Below, one piece after another: positions 41,922 to 50,815 of a stretch of DNA of 64,000 nucleotides; positions within the stretch are counted from its first letter, which is position 1, and each line of letters starts with the position of its first letter. The DNA comes from Chrysophaeum taylorii (Eukaryota; Sar; Pelagophyceae; Pelagomonadales; Pelagomonadaceae). The notes under the pieces are model-generated. The model did no database searches. It was given only the letters and a program-made list of their open reading frames with translations, and was not told the origin of the DNA. The translations under genes and the position numbers were made by a program. The stretch is from the NCBI GenBank assembly GCA_029834535.1, contig JAQMWT010000391.1, positions 1 through 64,000 of the forward strand. Direction: 5' to 3'.

Positions 41922-42154
41922 GATCGACGAGCACATGTTGGTTGGTTGGTTGGTTGGTTCCTCGATGATGGCGGCGGAGGGACATCTTATTATTATTATT
42001 ATTACACGCGCGTGCGCGTCCGCGAGCAGCTCGCGAATCTGTTCCGTTTCGAATTCAACTCCTAGGTGGAACAGAAACTTAGGTCCGTTGAACGGATCCC
42101 ATAGAGCGTTTCCCAGATGGACGCACTCCAGGGTAGGACATAGATAGAAGGCTG

Positions 42155-43174
42155 ATGATGTCAGGGTCGAGTCCAAAGTCGCCAGAGGGGACCAATGGGC
42201 GCAAGGTGGAGGGCGGTGAAACACTGCACCGGCTCGACATGACGAGCTTCAAGAAACGGAACTCGGCGATCTTGCCGCACCTCGAGGCGCAGGAGGAGGA
42301 GCGGAACGCGTTGTGGGCGGCGCTGCAGCAGGCGCGGCATGACGGCGAGCGGTTGCGGCAAGAGGAGCTCGCGCTCGCGACGGACGAGGACGCCGAGGTG
42401 GTCGGGGTGGCCGACAGCAAGGAGTTGGAGGAGCGCGCGCCGACGAGCGCCGAGCTCATCGCGATGCTGTCGCCCGAATCGCTCAACGCGTGCGTTCCGT
42501 CTCGGCGCGTCTCACGCCCTCCGCGCAGCGAGGCAGCCACGCCGAGCCGGTTTGCCGCGAGGTCGTCGCCACGAAGGTCCGACGACGACCTCGGCGTCGA
42601 GCAGATGAGAAGCGACCATCCGGCGGTCATCGCGTCGGGCTTCATTTGTCCGACGTGCTGGATGCGCGCGCCGAGCGCCGAGGTGTTGCGCAGGCACGAC
42701 GAGGAAGTTCACCAGACTCCGCTCGAGCGCGCCGCGAATCGCGTCCTCGACAACTCGGGCTCGCTCGGGAATATGACGCGCGTCGCCTATCGCAAAATAC
42801 GCAGGAGTCTCTCCGTACGGCCTCAGACGACCAACGATGACCGTCCGGACGATGCGACGCTCCTCGCTGCGACTCGCCAGGCGCGCTTCGAGCCCGCAAC
42901 GCCTAGCCGCGCCGCCGGGGCCGACAGACAGCGTCGCTACTCGTGAGTTTGAGTCTTTTTTCTCGCCCGACGTTCTCGTGTCAGCATGCCGCCCAACACG
43001 CCGGTCAGCGGCGCCGACACGGACGAGGTCAAGTCCCCGGCGCCGTCGGACGATGCGCTCCCCACCGCCGGACACTCCGCGCGCGAGCGCCGTGAGCGCA
43101 CACCAAACAAATCGCGCTCCGACTCGCGCCTAGGCGGCCACCGCTCGCGCTGGAAGCGGACACAGGTCGTCTAG
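42155..43174 (+). CDS. EEA1/Rabenosyn-type C2H2 zinc-finger protein
   Basis: Two exons, 42155-42942 and 42985-43174, around a 42-nt intron (GTGAGT donor, GTGTCAG acceptor); the join encodes RRYSMPPNTPVSG. ATGs at 42155 and 42158. A helical stretch (HLEAQEEERNALWAALQQAR) precedes GFICPTCWMRAPSAEVLRRH followed by DEEVH, a C-x2-C-x12-H-x4-H finger of the kind found at the N-terminus of EEA1 and in Rabenosyn-5, where it binds Rab GTPases. The rest is Ser/Arg-rich and disordered; no FYVE domain is present. About 325 residues. A role in endosomal traffic is inferred from the finger alone. Confidence 0.65.
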
Positions 43175-43299
43175 TGTCGCTCTCCTCCTCCTCCTCCTCG
43201 TCGTCGTACCCCCTCCACTCGCTCGTCGCATCTTCTCCGAAGGCATTGCTGCTGCAGGTGTGGTTGTTGTTCACAGCGTCGTCGTCCTCCGCCATATGA

Positions 43300-43495
43300 T
43301 ATGATTCCAAGTCAGTCAGTCCGCCAGTCAGTCAGCCAGCCAGTCAGTCTGTCAATCAGTCAGTCATACGCGCGACCGACAGACGGACAGACAAACTGAC
43401 ACGGCCGCTCCCGTCGTTGTGGAGCCATGCCTGGCACCTGCGGATGGATTGATCGACATCGATATCGATATCGATCGATCGATCGATCATCATCT
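43300..43495. repeat. CAGTC and ATCGAT simple repeats
   Basis: CAGTCAGTC units (43310-43366) and ATCGATATCGATCGATCG (about 43456-43490) between convergent gene ends. No gene. Confidence 0.85.
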
Positions 43496-43702
43496 CTGTG
43501 CATACATTTTCTTTCGTTTGACGAAGAATCATCCCGTCGTGCAACTGCTGCTACCGTTTCGCACGTGCGGTGTCCCCTGCGCGCGTCGCCTCGCCTCGCC
43601 TCGCCCGCACGCTGCGCGGCCCAATCTTCTTCGCACACCCGCTGTACTTTACTAATGCCCGGCTTCAAAATGGAAAAAAAAAAAAAACAGCACCAGCACG
43701 CC

Positions 43703-44320
43703 TCAGGGCCCTTCCTGCTGCTGCTCGTCGCCGTCCTCCTCGTCCTTGCCGAGGCAGTACCAGCAGGCCAGGGCGGCCTTGAGGTCGGCGGGGGTGACGT
43801 CGGCGTTGCCGAGCTGGCTGATGATGTAGCGGACGTCGTCGGGACGCGGCTTGACGCCGCCGTTTTTCTCGGTGAGGAGGGCCTCCATATCTTTGGGCTT
43901 GAGGCACTTGTCGCACTTGGCGAAGAGGGAAAAGAGGTCGACGATACCCTTGTTCTGGTTGCGGATCTGGTCCATGATCGCCAACGCGACCGGGAGCTGG
44001 TCGCGCGTGATCTCGTCGTTGCAGGTTTCGCCGCCGATTTTCATGATGAGGTCGACCTCGTCGTCGGAGAGGCCCCCGACCTGGGGCGTGTACTGCGTGA
44101 GGAGGTCGGTCGCGAGGGCCTTGACCTCGTCGCGGCTCAAGGTCCCCGTGCGAGACCTGTCGTACTTGAGCAGCAGCGCGTATCTGTAGGCATGCTCGCG
44201 TTGCTCCCTTTTGGCTTGGCGCCTTTTGAGGGTCGACACCGAAAAGGTGACGCGTTCGGAGCGTTGGGACGCGTCGGGACGACCAACAGCATCCTTCTTG
44301 GTCGATGCCCCGGCACCCAT
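43703..44320 (-). CDS. EF-hand calcium-binding protein, probably N-myristoylated
   Basis: About 205 residues. The first real ATG is at 44320; the open frame runs further only through a TTG. This gives MGAGASTKKD, a good myristoylation signal (Gly2, Ser6). A canonical EF loop, D-R-S-R-T-G-T-L-S-R-D-E, follows KY; later helices (DEVDLIMKIGG, LFSLFAKCDKCLKPKDMEAL) are degenerate EF-hands. Likely a membrane-tethered calcium sensor; partner unknown. Starts 80 bp from the divergent PDZ gene at 44401. Confidence 0.8.
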   Translation of the reverse strand: MGAGASTKKDAVGRPDASQRSERVTFSVSTLKRRQAKREQREHAYRYALLLKYDRSRTGTLSRDEVKALATDLLTQYTPQVGGLSDDEVDLIMKIGGETCNDEITRDQLPVALAIMDQIRNQNKGIVDLFSLFAKCDKCLKPKDMEALLTEKNGGVKPRPDDVRYIISQLGNADVTPADLKAALACWYCLGKDEEDGDEQQQEGP

Positions 44321-44400
44321 GCCGCACGAACAAACCAAACGGTTGTTGCAACGGTTATTAGTAGTTAAGATTTTGCCTGTTCCCTAAAGTTAAAATTTCG

Positions 44401-45825
44401 ATGCGGCGAGGCGCCCCCCCGCGTCGGGGTGTTGTGTGCGAGGGCGCGCTCTCGGTCGAGGAGGAGGAGCGGTGGACCGAGAAGTACGTCCGACTTCTGC
44501 CGGGGTCGCTCGCCTACTGGAGCTTTGTGCGCCGGCCGCGACCCGGGGAATCGCCCGCGCAGCTGTACCTTCTGGACGACCTCGAGTTCCACTTCGAGGA
44601 ACCCTCGACTCTCGCGTTCTTCGAGCCCTCCCAGGGCATATGGCTGCGTCTCGAGGCGGCCGAGGGCTGGCTCGACGCCGTCCAGGCGCAGTACGTTGTT
44701 CCCGAAGACAAGGAACAACGGTCGCGGTTCTCGAACGCGACGCGACGCGAGACGCGAAGGCAGCCGAACGCGAAGCGGTCGAGCTCGGTGCCACCGCCCG
44801 AGGCGAGCCGCAAGACGCGGTCGCAGTCGGTGCCGCCGCCCACGAACCGCTGCGAAGACGCCAAGCCGGGTTGGGACGACGCGGCGCGACGCGACGCTCG
44901 AGACGCGATGTCGCGCCGAGACTCAGAGCCTCGGCGGCGGGTCCTCGCCTTCGCGCGCGTCGACCTCGGCTTCTCGCTGGAGCTCGTGCGCGCCAACGGC
45001 GCCAACCGCCTCGTCGTCCCTAAAGTCCGCGACACCTGCGAGCACAAGGACCTCTTGTCGCCGGGCGACGAACTCGTCGCCGTCAACGGCGCCAACGTCC
45101 CCGACCGGTTTCCAAAGGAGGCCTTCACCGCGCTCCTCGACCGCCTCGCCGCGGCCCCGCGGCCCATCCGCCTCACCTTCGACGCGGCCTCGCCCGACGC
45201 CCTCCTCACCCCTCCAGAGTCGCTCGCTCGCCAGGACTCGCCAACCTCGCGACGCGACGTATACCCGCCCGAAGATGAAAAGAAACAAGACGTGCCGAAA
45301 AACAGCCACCCCGAGCACGCCCCCGAACCCAAGCGATTCTTCGAAAAGAAAAGGGTCTACAAGCCTCTCGAGATGGACGACGACGACGAAGACGACGACG
45401 AGGAGGATGTCGAGCCCAAGCGCGGCAACGCGCAGATCGTCGAGCTCGCGTTTTCGGCCGAGAGACTCGGCTTCGTCTTGGCCCGAGAACGCCGCCGCGG
45501 TCTTCCCGTCGTCTCCCACGTCCGCGACTCGTGCGAGCACAAAAACAGCCTTCGCGTCCGCGACGAGCTCGTCGCCGTCGACGGCGCCAGCGTTCCGGTC
45601 CCCCTCACCGACGCCTCCTTCGACGCTCTCCTCAAAATCATCAAGGCCTCCAAGCGCCCTCTCACCCTCAAGCTCCGCCGCGCGCATCCCTTGCAGCGTA
45701 GCGCGACGGACGCTTCCAAGCGCCAGCCACATTCTGACGTCGACGACGCTCAGCTTTCCTGGCAAAATTTCGTCCAAAAGCACGCCGACGAAGCGACTGC
45801 CTCGAGGGCGACAGACTCGAGCTAA
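44401..45825 (+). CDS. PH-like and two-PDZ-domain scaffold protein
   Basis: 474 residues, ATG 44401, no intron. The N-terminus (GALSVEEEERWTEKYVRLLP, GSLAYWSF) looks like a PH domain, ending in a Trp-containing helix (AEGWLDAVQAQY). Two PDZ-like domains follow: LGFSLELVRANG...VRDTCEHKDLLSPGDELVAVNG at about 185-260, and LGFVLARERRRG...VRDSCEHKNSLRVRDELVAVDG at about 355-425. The CEHK and DELVAV words repeat in both, showing internal duplication. A linker rich in Asp/Glu separates them. Related PDZ units occur in the large minus-strand gene at 56-63 kb. Confidence 0.7.
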   Translation: MRRGAPPRRGVVCEGALSVEEEERWTEKYVRLLPGSLAYWSFVRRPRPGESPAQLYLLDDLEFHFEEPSTLAFFEPSQGIWLRLEAAEGWLDAVQAQYVVPEDKEQRSRFSNATRRETRRQPNAKRSSSVPPPEASRKTRSQSVPPPTNRCEDAKPGWDDAARRDARDAMSRRDSEPRRRVLAFARVDLGFSLELVRANGANRLVVPKVRDTCEHKDLLSPGDELVAVNGANVPDRFPKEAFTALLDRLAAAPRPIRLTFDAASPDALLTPPESLARQDSPTSRRDVYPPEDEKKQDVPKNSHPEHAPEPKRFFEKKRVYKPLEMDDDDEDDDEEDVEPKRGNAQIVELAFSAERLGFVLARERRRGLPVVSHVRDSCEHKNSLRVRDELVAVDGASVPVPLTDASFDALLKIIKASKRPLTLKLRRAHPLQRSATDASKRQPHSDVDDAQLSWQNFVQKHADEATASRATDSS

Positions 45826-46183
45826 TTCTTCCTTCCTTCGGATCTCGGCAATCACACTTACTTTCCACGCTTTCTTTTCGAAACCTACCCATCCTCCTTT
45901 TGTGCCGGCCTCCATCAAACAAACACCTCTATTCTTCTTCAGTGGGTGCTGCTACCGCGCGCGGCGAAATTTAGGGCTGATCGGGGCCAAAAAGCCGCGC
46001 CCACGTAGAGATTTGCGTGTCGGGAACTATATCGCGCGGCGGCGAAGCTTACGTCGGTGCGAAGTGCTCTATGCGCCAATCCCACCCCGACGAGCCTCGT
46101 TTTCTATCTACTCGCAGATAAAACCTCGGAGTGTATCTATCGGGCGCCAAAAAGCGAGATCGGTCAGGATCGCAACCCAAGCA
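45826..46183. other. Intergenic
   Basis: Convergent gene ends; no gene or repeat recognised. Confidence 0.5.
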
Positions 46184-47065
46184 TCATCCGGTCGATTCTA
46201 CTACATCAATTTTTGTCTCCGCCGCCTCGTAGGAGCCATCCTTCTCGTTATCGTCGTCGGGGGGTAAGAGTCCACACGAAACCAGGATGTCGTTGAAAAC
46301 ATTGAGTTCGCCGACGAGACCGATAACAGCTCCAACCACGCCGAGGTTTGAGAGGCTTCCCACGACAGCGAAGGCGCGTCCGTGCGTGGTTTGGGGTGTT
46401 TTGTCGGTAATAGCATCGCAGAGGCCGACCGCGTTGCTGAAGGTGTAAAGGAACCTACGAGGCACTATGACGTCAAGAAGATCATCTTAAGAAGCGCACG
46501 ATTGCTTGATGTCCATGTGGCCTTGCTCGCACATCGCGAGGTATACGGACGACATGCCGATGTAGACGATGATGAGCGCGCACGCGACGGCGACGGTCAT
46601 CGCGGTCGATCTCAGCGCGCCGCGGATCGAGCTCCTGTCGGTTTTGGAGTTCTCGTATTCGATAAAGCGTTTGGTCAATTGGAGGTTCGTGATAATACCC
46701 GTATTGATCGCCACGATGACGAAGCCGATCGTCGAGACGACGACGGTGACGAAGTGCCCGTGACGCGCTGGCATCTTTCCGGTGAGAGGCGTCGAGAGCC
46801 CTGCCATGTTTGACAGCAAATATTTGAAGGCCGCCCAGTAGGAGAACCGCGTGCATATCGAGTACGGGACGGCAAGCACCAGCCCTGAAAGGATGCACCC
46901 CAACGGCACCACGTACATGGTCACGACGAAGAAGATCGCGACATCGCGCCAGAACTTCCTGTCGGTGAGGAATGTCGTAGTCCTCGCTTCCGCAGACGAC
47001 GACGACGACGAAGACGACGGAACCGAGCCATAGCTTCCAGCCAACTTGGATCCCCAGGACATCAT
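46184..47065 (-). CDS. Two-pore (tandem P-loop) cation-channel-like membrane protein
   Basis: Two exons, 47065-46500 and 46454-46184, with a 45-nt intron (GTGCGC donor, CTCGTAG acceptor); splicing gives DIKQSFLYTFSNAVGLCD. After a Ser-rich N-terminus come TM1 (VAIFFVVTMYVVPLGCILSG), a first loop (FKYLLSNMAGLSTPLTG), TM2 (FVTVVVSTIGFVIVAINTG), a charged segment, TM3 (AMTVAVACALIIVYIGMSSV), a second loop (TFSNAVGLCDAITDKTPQTT with HGRAF) and TM4 (LSNLGVVGAVIGLVG). This is the layout of two-pore potassium channels, but both filters read SN-x-(A/V)-GL instead of TVGYG. Ion selectivity therefore cannot be assumed. The tail is acidic. Confidence 0.55.
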
Positions 47066-47405
47066 GGCGTCGTGCCCCCAGTTTTTTTTGGCCTAATGAA
47101 CGGTGGTTCACTTTTGCCTCAGTCTTCTTAACAACTACTAATCGACAGATGTTTGTTTGTTTGTGGGGTTTGTCTGTCTGTCCCTCGATTTAGGGTAAGG
47201 ATCATGTAGGCGCGAGAGTAAGGATCAGGTAGGCGCGAGAGCCAGACAGTGATCCTCCAAGCCGTCTACGGCGACCTCGCAGACTATTTCCACGACCCGC
47301 GGCGGCTCTTTTAGCCAGCGCGCCATTCTCACGCCCCGTCGAAACGATGTTGTCGATGCTGACAACGCGCGCATGACCGCGGCCTTTTTTTCCCGGAGAC
47401 GAGGC

Positions 47406-49087
47406 GTCGGAGTTCAAGCTGGAGAGGGGTAGCCAAAGTACTGGGCACACATCTCGGCCCAGCAGCGGTTGGGGATTTGAAGGGAGGAGCTGGGCCACGA
47501 GCTGATGAACGTGGTCGAGAAGCGATCCCATGAGGACGCCGCTACTCGAAGTGCATCGGTGATGGGAAGAGTGGCCGCAAGTTGCTGGAGTGCAGTGGCC
47601 CGAGCTGTCTCGCGCTGGGAGGTTAGAGCACGCTGGAGTTGGGGTATGAGCACGGATGTCGAGATGGTGGGGACGACGAGGGCGCCCATCGAGACGAATT
47701 CGTGGGAGAGAGGACCGTCGACGAGATGAACGTTGGCGGGGTCGCCGGAACCAGCGCCGCCGTGGGAAGCCAGCGTGGTACGGAGATTAGCCCGAAGTCC
47801 GTCCCACGCAGTCTCGAGTGCTCGCCCCAGGCGACAACCTGATGCGAGGAGGTAGTGCCAGCGGTGCAAACTCGTCGTTACCTGCGCGAAAAGAAGTGGC
47901 ACCCGGGACCGAGGCGAGGCGGGGGAGGTAGCCAGGGACCTCCACGTCACCCGTAGGATCGCGAAGGTCGACGAGGTGTGGGAGGGCCTGGGCCGAAGTG
48001 CCAACAAAGGCGGCGGGGCAGAGGTCGTCGGCGCAGGAGCGAATGCCGCCACCCCCACTTCGAGCAGGAAGGCGGAGGCGTTGGAGGACGATGCCGGTGG
48101 AGTCAAAAATCTGACGCGGCTCAGCGCCAAGTACTGTGGCGACGAAGCTGAGGACGGCAACGTCGAAGCGGCGGAGCGCGCTCAAGGCATTGGTGGGGTA
48201 GCAGTGTTGCGCGAGGTAGTCCATGCGCGGGGGGATGCAGTAGCGGCCCAACGAGTACATGCAGTGGAGGGAGACGTTCTGGAGCTTGGTGCGAATGGTG
48301 CTCATGTAGCTCACCTGAGTGTCAACCTCGCGTTGCAAGGTAGCTTCGACATAGGCATCTCCGGCGTGTCCGTGAGAGCCGATGGGCACACCGTAGATTA
48401 CGAGGCCATCGGCGACAACGGGGATACCAGCAAGAGTGCGCGTGCCGTCCTGCGCAACTTGGACGTGGTCTTGAACATCGGGGTGATCGAGAAGACCCAT
48501 GCCAAGTGCCGGACAGAACGCCACGCACTTGTCGAGGCGGAGCTCCTGCCGCGCTAGCTCCTCGCCGCTAGCTTGGATGTCGCGGGCGTACTGCAGGAGG
48601 GCGTCGACAACCTCACGAGGGGAACCAGAGATGACGCCGTCGTCCATGCCAAATCGTGCGTAGCCGGCACATGAACGTAAGCGGGTGTCAAGGGCCTGTG
48701 CGGCGTCATGCGTTGCCAGACAGTACGACGGTGGATAGGTGGGGTCGCCTTGCTGGCCGCCTTCTTGAGAGTCGAAGGGGGCGCGACCGAGGCCGGTGGG
48801 GCCATGAAGGGCCACCCAGGTTGCCGGCCGTAATTGCTTGAACATAAAGTGCCCAAAGGCACGCAGCTTAGCGTTGGCGTGGTTTGCGAGTTTGTCCACG
48901 ACGGTCCGGCGCTTGAGCTCGTTGAAGGCGTTGCGTTTGTCAAGCTTGATGATGACCTGGTCGGGGTACTTTTCCGCGTGGGTGCGGACGCCAAAGACGA
49001 GGCGCGAGGGGCCGCCCTCGACCCCGACGGCAACGCCTCAGTAGTCTTGGCCGAGAAGATCCTCGGAACATTACTTCGTTGGTGCAA
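47406..49087 (-). pseudogene. Non-LTR retrotransposon reverse transcriptase remnant
   Basis: RT blocks on the minus strand: KLDKRNAFNELKRRTVVDKL (domain A), GGQQGDPTYPPSYCLATHDA (domain B), YARFGMDDGVISGS (domain C, MDD for the usual YxDD). The frame shifts near 47885 to continue as TTSLHRWHYLLASGCRLG, and the N-terminal side also changes frame near 48900. No endonuclease domain and no 5' end; it is a truncated, frame-broken copy ending at about 47406. Confidence 0.75.
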
Positions 49088-49158
49088 ATATGAGAAAGAA
49101 TTGTTCCGTTCGACCTTAGGTAAATAAATAAAGTGGTGGTGGGACGAAGAAAATAGCG

Positions 49159-50436
49159 ATGGTGTTTTTCGCGATGTTGTTAGTTGGCGGCGCTGCGTGG
49201 GAGGAGCGGGCCGAGATGCCTGTCGCGCTGTCGGACATGAGTGCGACGGCGATCGGGGCCCACAGCATTCTTTTGATCGGGGGGTGCGTCGCGCACCAGC
49301 TGAGTTGTGGGGAGTGGTGCTCGTATTGCCCCACGATCAGCGCGCGGGCGCTCGAATACAACACGGTCGACGATCGGTGGCGGGAGATGACCGAGGCGCC
49401 GCGCGCCCGATACCGGCACGCGGCAGCGTACGACGGCAACGACGTGTTCGTCGTCGGCGGGCGAGACGTCTCGGACGCGATAATCGACGTCGTCGACGTC
49501 TACGCGGTCACGTCCAATTCGTGGACGACGCTGATGGAAGTGGAGATTTCGCGGAGCGATCTCGGGGCCTTCGTGTACGAGGGGTGGATGTACGCGTACG
49601 GCGGGTACGACCAGAATTACACTTCGCTCTCGGGCGCGACCGTCGTCCACCTCGAACGCGGCACCCTCCTCGAACACGAGGCTCCGAGCCTCCTCGAGCC
49701 GCGCGGCGACTTTGGAATGCTGATCCACGGTACTATGGCCTACGCCGTCGGGGGCTTTTCGCACTCCGACTGGTGCGAGCCGCTGAGATCGGTCGAGCGA
49801 ATCGACCTTTCGGCCGACGATCCTGCGTGGGAGCTCGCGATCCCCCTCGTCACTGGCCGCGGCGACAAGTCCCTCGCCGCCGTCGAGGACGCTCTCGTGG
49901 CGGCGGGTGGCGAGCACAACAACGGCTGCGAAACCCTCAGCACGCCGGTCAAGGACGTTGAAGTGATGTGGAACTTTCGAGGTGACTGGTCCGTCTTCAC
50001 CGCCATTCCGGAAGCAAAGTACCGCGGCGCGGCGGTTGGCCTCGAGAACACGGTTTATAACTTTGGGGGTCAGTCGGCGCAGGAAACAACGTGCCCGGAC
50101 TCGTCCGCCTTTTGTTATCCCGTGACGAACCACACGTGGAGCCTCGTCGTCGAGCGCGGCGACGACGACGACGACGATGACAGCGGCGGCCTCTCTTCCG
50201 GCGCGATGGCCGGAATCTCCATCGCCATAGTCATCGGCGTGATCGTGCTCGGGATCCTGCTCCTCCGCTACTACCGTCGCCACAGGGCGATCGCCCTCTC
50301 CAAGACGTTCCGCGACAACGCGCTCACCTTCGAAATGTCCGAAGAGAAAAACACGCTCCAGCAAGGCGACGAGCACAAGGGTGACGACAAACTCATGCAG
50401 CCCGCGGGGACGGCCACGGACCTCGCTGCCCATTAG
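49159..50436 (+). CDS. Kelch-repeat single-pass membrane protein
   Basis: 425 residues, ATG 49159, single exon. Short hydrophobic leader (MVFFAMLLVGGAA). Kelch units are visible as ILLIGGCVAH, YRHAAAYDGNDVFVVGGRD, AFVYEGWMYAYGGYDQ, GMLIHGTMAYAVGGFS, KSLAAVEDALVAAGGEH and GAAVGLENTVYNFGGQS, each with the Gly-Gly and hydrophobic strand. An Asp run then leads to a transmembrane helix (GISIAIVIGVIVLGILLL) near 350-368 and a short cytosolic tail. A lumenal or extracellular beta-propeller receptor-like layout; ligand unknown. Confidence 0.85.
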   Translation: MVFFAMLLVGGAAWEERAEMPVALSDMSATAIGAHSILLIGGCVAHQLSCGEWCSYCPTISARALEYNTVDDRWREMTEAPRARYRHAAAYDGNDVFVVGGRDVSDAIIDVVDVYAVTSNSWTTLMEVEISRSDLGAFVYEGWMYAYGGYDQNYTSLSGATVVHLERGTLLEHEAPSLLEPRGDFGMLIHGTMAYAVGGFSHSDWCEPLRSVERIDLSADDPAWELAIPLVTGRGDKSLAAVEDALVAAGGEHNNGCETLSTPVKDVEVMWNFRGDWSVFTAIPEAKYRGAAVGLENTVYNFGGQSAQETTCPDSSAFCYPVTNHTWSLVVERGDDDDDDDSGGLSSGAMAGISIAIVIGVIVLGILLLRYYRRHRAIALSKTFRDNALTFEMSEEKNTLQQGDEHKGDDKLMQPAGTATDLAAH

Positions 50437-50489
50437 GCTGGCCATCACTCTCTTTCTTTCGTTTGTCTCGCTTCGTTTCGTTTCGTTTT

Positions 50490-50560
50490 CCCTGTTGGAC
50501 GGATCGACCGGATCGACCGGGCGATCGACCGGTCGATCGACCGGATCGACCCCATTGGTG
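50490..50560. repeat. GATCGACCG simple repeats
   Basis: GGATCGACC and GGTCGATCGACC words alternate downstream of the kelch gene. Confidence 0.9.
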
Positions 50561-50664
50561 TTCCGCGTCACCACGTCGTTGTTATAGTTGTTTTATACTG
50601 CGGCTGTAGTAATTCATACATAGTTATGAGGGAAAAGTCAAGTTTGCAACCACCACATAAGTTT

Positions 50665-50815
50665 GATCACGGTTATTATTATGGTTTGCAACTCCCAGGC
50701 TCAAAGAGCCAGAATGCATGAGCGCAAGGAAACAAGGGAGCACCAAAAATACAAAGGATATGCGCGCGGAGGGGAAGACGGATGAAGCAAGAACGCACAT
50801 TCTCATCAGAGCCAA
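50665..50815 (+). repeat. Dispersed repeat copy
   Basis: ATTATTATGGTTTGCAACTC then CCAGGCTCAAAGAGCC and AGAATGCATGAGCGCAAGG, matching the copies at 39416 and 40360. Confidence 0.85.
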
